Source: Bacteroidales bacterium
Lineage (GTDB): Bacteria > Bacteroidota > Bacteroidia > Bacteroidales > P3
Direction of reading: 5' to 3'
Assembly (NCBI GenBank): GCA_016296345.1
Contig: JAEDJL010000058.1
Coordinates: 1 to 8,015, forward strand
DNA: 8,015 nucleotides
In this document: piece by piece, positions 6,687 through 8,015 of the stretch
How positions within the stretch are numbered: the stretch's first letter is position 1
How the letters are laid out: each line of letters starts with the position of its first letter
Notes under the pieces: model-generated
What the model was told of the DNA's origin: nothing
Database searches by the model: none
Seen by the model: only the letters and a program-made list of their open reading frames with translations
Program-made: the position numbers and the translations under genes

Positions 6687-6694
6687 CAAAGATA
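6687..6694 (-). promoter_or_regulatory. Bacteroidetes -7 box upstream of rbfA
   Basis: On the minus strand the sequence is TATCTTTG, an exact match to the Bacteroidetes primary-sigma -7 consensus TAnnTTTG, followed by CAAAAT and then the rbfA ATG at 6680. No TTTG sits at the usual distance of about 19 nt for the -33 element: TTTG words lie 12 and 22 nt upstream, so the -33 site is weak or differently spaced. The start site would fall almost at the ATG, giving a leaderless or very short leader mRNA. The box lies in the only sizeable gap (112 nt) between the transglycosylase gene and the seven-gene run. Confidence 0.65.
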
Positions 6695-6792
6695 CAATTT
6701 CTTTCGCAAAAAGCTCCAAAAACAAGCCCAAAAACGCAGAGAGGATAAGCCTGACAAAAGCAAATGAGCCTCCGAAAAGCTCACATCGGCAC

Positions 6793-7782
6793 TCAATCCA
6801 AGAACTCTTCGGGATTGTCCAACTTCGACACAAGATAGCTCCACGAATAACTATCCTTTTCGAGAGTGCGAAAAGTGTATTTTTTGTTCGTTTTGTTGGT
6901 CAGTTTGGTCGAACGCACACAAGGATTTATCATTCTGAAATACTTGTAGGGGCAACCGATTTTCTGAGCGAAAGAAGCCATGTCTGTTATCGTGCTGTCG
7001 ATAACCACCTCCTTGTATTCAAGCGGCTGATAGCAATCTTTCTTTCTCACATTAAAGCCATACTGACGAGGATTGGACATAAGGATTTTGTAGGCGAGGA
7101 TTCTGTAAACGTAGCGTGAAGTTTCGCTATTGAGACTCAGCTCCCAATAGTTGTTACAGTTCTGTTGCTTCATTTTTTGCCTCAAACCATTCTCGCCACA
7201 GTTGTAAGCAGCACACGCCAAAGCCCAACTGCCGAGGCGGTTCTTCGAAGAGGTGAGATATTTCACCGCAGCCTTGGTAGCCTTTGGCAAATCGTACCTT
7301 TCGTCCCACTCGTTTGTAACCTCCAAGCCGTATTCCCTTGCGGTTGTCGGCATAAACTGCCAAAATCCCGAAGCCTTTGCAGGCGAAGTAACGTCGCTCA
7401 ACGCACTTTCTGCAACGGCAAGGTACTTCAAATCGTCGGGAGCGTTCTCTTTGGCGAGCAAACGTTCGATTTCGGGCATAAATCTGAAAGAGCGTTTCAA
7501 AATCAGGAAAGTCGAATTGTGCTGATACATTATCGACGTAAGCTCTCTGTCCAACGCCTCGCGAACAAACACATTGTCAAGCGGCACACTCTCACCGCAA
7601 AGAGTGAGACTTTCGGGCAGAGGAGGCGAAAAATGATGCAAATGTTGCGTTATCATGTTCCTGTACTCCTGTTCGGCAGAAGGTTTCTGCTTTGCAAAGA
7701 CAAAAATCTGCAAACCGATAGTTGTCAAACTCAACACAATGGCAGCAATCGCCAAACCCATAATCCAATTATTTCTCTTCAT
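6793..7782 (-). CDS. Membrane-anchored lytic murein transglycosylase (SLT / GH23, MltD-like)
   Basis: This enzyme would cleave the MurNAc-GlcNAc bond of peptidoglycan to a 1,6-anhydro product on the periplasmic side. The 329-aa protein has an N-terminal hydrophobic segment (7-30) after MKRNN, an uncleaved anchor or a signal peptide; there is no lipobox. The SLT domain covers about 110-235, with KYLAVAESAL (119-128, catalytic E125), SGFWQFMP (138-145), YGLEV, ERYDLPKATKAAVKYL (161-176), WALACAAYNCGENGL (186-200) and SRYVYRILA (222-230). This order is that of MltD-type enzymes. The C-terminal 90 residues resemble the linker or degenerate LysM-like part of Bacteroidota MltD proteins, but I see no clear LysM repeat. 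The ATG at 7782 is preceded by its own promoter box, and its stop lies 112 nt before rbfA, so it is probably a separate transcript. Confidence 0.9.
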   Translation of the reverse strand: MKRNNWIMGLAIAAIVLSLTTIGLQIFVFAKQKPSAEQEYRNMITQHLHHFSPPLPESLTLCGESVPLDNVFVREALDRELTSIMYQHNSTFLILKRSFRFMPEIERLLAKENAPDDLKYLAVAESALSDVTSPAKASGFWQFMPTTAREYGLEVTNEWDERYDLPKATKAAVKYLTSSKNRLGSWALACAAYNCGENGLRQKMKQQNCNNYWELSLNSETSRYVYRILAYKILMSNPRQYGFNVRKKDCYQPLEYKEVVIDSTITDMASFAQKIGCPYKYFRMINPCVRSTKLTNKTNKKYTFRTLEKDSYSWSYLVSKLDNPEEFLD

Positions 7783-7808
7783 GCTCTTGTCTTTGAGATT
7801 ACACTTTG

Positions 7809-7816
7809 CAAAGGTA
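7809..7816 (-). promoter_or_regulatory. Bacteroidetes -7 box upstream of the lytic transglycosylase gene
   Basis: On the minus strand the sequence is TACCTTTG, matching TAnnTTTG, and it lies 26 nt before the ATG at 7782. The start site would lie near 7802-7804, giving a leader of about 20 nt. The region where a -33 TTTG is expected (about 7835-7840) is instead TA-rich and carries short 5-bp inverted arms, ATACC at 7833-7837 and GGTAT at 7850-7854. These could be an operator or could be chance in AT-rich DNA. Confidence 0.65.
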
Positions 7817-7862
7817 GCAAATTTTGCTCTCTATACCTATATATAATATGGTATAATCGAGA

Positions 7863-7897
7863 CAAAAAAAAGAAGTCCGAGGCAGGACGCCTCGGAC
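7863..7897 (-). terminator. Rho-independent terminator after the T9SS cargo gene
   Basis: On the minus strand a perfect 9-bp GC-rich stem (GTCCGAGGC paired with GCCTCGGAC, 7897-7889 with 7883-7875) encloses a 5-nt loop. It is followed by TTC and a run of eight T (7871-7864). This is a textbook intrinsic terminator about 50 nt past the stop codon at 7948. A second, weaker 7-bp A/T-rich hairpin lies just before it, arms 7914-7920 and 7926-7932. The opposite strand has no T-run next to the stem, so termination should be one-directional. It separates the cargo gene from the transglycosylase promoter. Confidence 0.92.
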
Positions 7898-7947
7898 ACT
7901 ACAAGAAAAAATTAACTTTTAATGAAAAAGTTTTACCTTTCGGTCTT

Positions 7948-8015
7948 CTATTCGACCACAATCTTAGCCGAGCTTACGCTCTTGCCGTCTTGAACTTTCA
8001 AAACGTATGCTCCCG
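7948..8015 (-). CDS. C-terminal end of a T9SS-secreted protein (partial, runs off the right edge)
   Basis: Only the last 21 codons and the TAG stop (7950-7948) are inside the window. The peptide starts GAYVLKVQDGK and ends SSAKIVVE. The G-x-Y-x-L-x-V strand, a turn with a Gly, and a terminal K-I-V-V strand are the last part of the type A C-terminal sorting domain recognised by the type IX secretion system. Proteins with this domain are exported across the outer membrane and usually have the domain cleaved. What the mature protein does cannot be told from here. The frame is supported by the well-placed terminator 50 nt beyond the stop. Confidence 0.8.
   Translation of the reverse strand, partial: GAYVLKVQDGKSVSSAKIVVE

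Noticed and set aside
6339..6767. Plus-strand open frame of 142 codons opposite rbfA
   Set aside because: It is antisense to rbfA and its promoter, with no recognisable domain or start signal, and is explained by the strand composition.
6681..6833. N-terminal extension of the rbfA frame by 51 codons
   Set aside because: It overlaps the end of the transglycosylase gene, has no RbfA similarity, and the ATG at 6680 gives a full canonical RbfA with a promoter box directly in front.
7690..7782. Lytic transglycosylase as a local example of a Gln-exposing signal-peptidase-I substrate for the cyclase
   Set aside because: The likely cleavage after VFA would expose Lys, with Gln only at the second position, and the segment may be an uncleaved anchor.

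Overview
The window reads as chromosome from a Bacteroidota bacterium, most likely Bacteroidales. The evidence is: two Bacteroidetes-type -7 promoter boxes (TAnnTTTG), almost no Shine-Dalgarno sequences, a C-terminal secretion signal of the type IX secretion system (T9SS) at the right edge, and a lipoprotein glutaminyl cyclase of the kind known from Porphyromonas and Tannerella. I cannot name a genus. Every gene I can support lies on the minus strand, so transcription runs from right to left.

Right to left, the layout is as follows. (1) 7948-8015 holds the last 21 codons of a T9SS cargo protein, followed by a strong intrinsic terminator at 7863-7897. (2) 6793-7782 is a membrane-anchored lytic transglycosylase with its own promoter. 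(3) After a 112-nt gap with a second promoter comes a tightly packed run of seven genes: rbfA (6336-6680), a LolC/LolE-like ABC permease (5116-6330), cysS (3619-5094), a glutaminyl-peptide cyclotransferase of the M28 fold (2586-3587), a small Rieske-like lipoprotein (2149-2571), lpxK (1085-2137, possibly from 2152) and purine nucleoside phosphorylase punA (345-1157). Gaps in this run are 5, 21, 31, 14 and about 11 nt, and lpxK overlaps punA by 73 nt. One long operon is plausible, although internal promoters cannot be excluded. (4) 1-344 contains no gene I can support. It holds a series of A/T tracts with a repeat spacing of about 21 bp, a long-range imperfect inverted repeat, and a 10-nt-phased block that includes a perfect 14-bp inverted repeat.

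The run mixes translation genes (rbfA, cysS) and purine salvage (punA) with envelope biogenesis: lipoprotein release or an FtsX-type permease, N-terminal pyroglutamate formation on exported proteins, a surface or periplasmic lipoprotein, and lipid A phosphorylation. With the neighbouring lytic transglycosylase and T9SS cargo end, this is mainly an envelope neighbourhood with housekeeping genes. I see no CRISPR array, insertion sequence, tRNA, rRNA, phage or defence module, and no convincing new biological system. The least explained parts are the structured noncoding region at 1-344, the Cys-rich Rieske-like lipoprotein, and the unusual composition and overlap at the lpxK 3' end.
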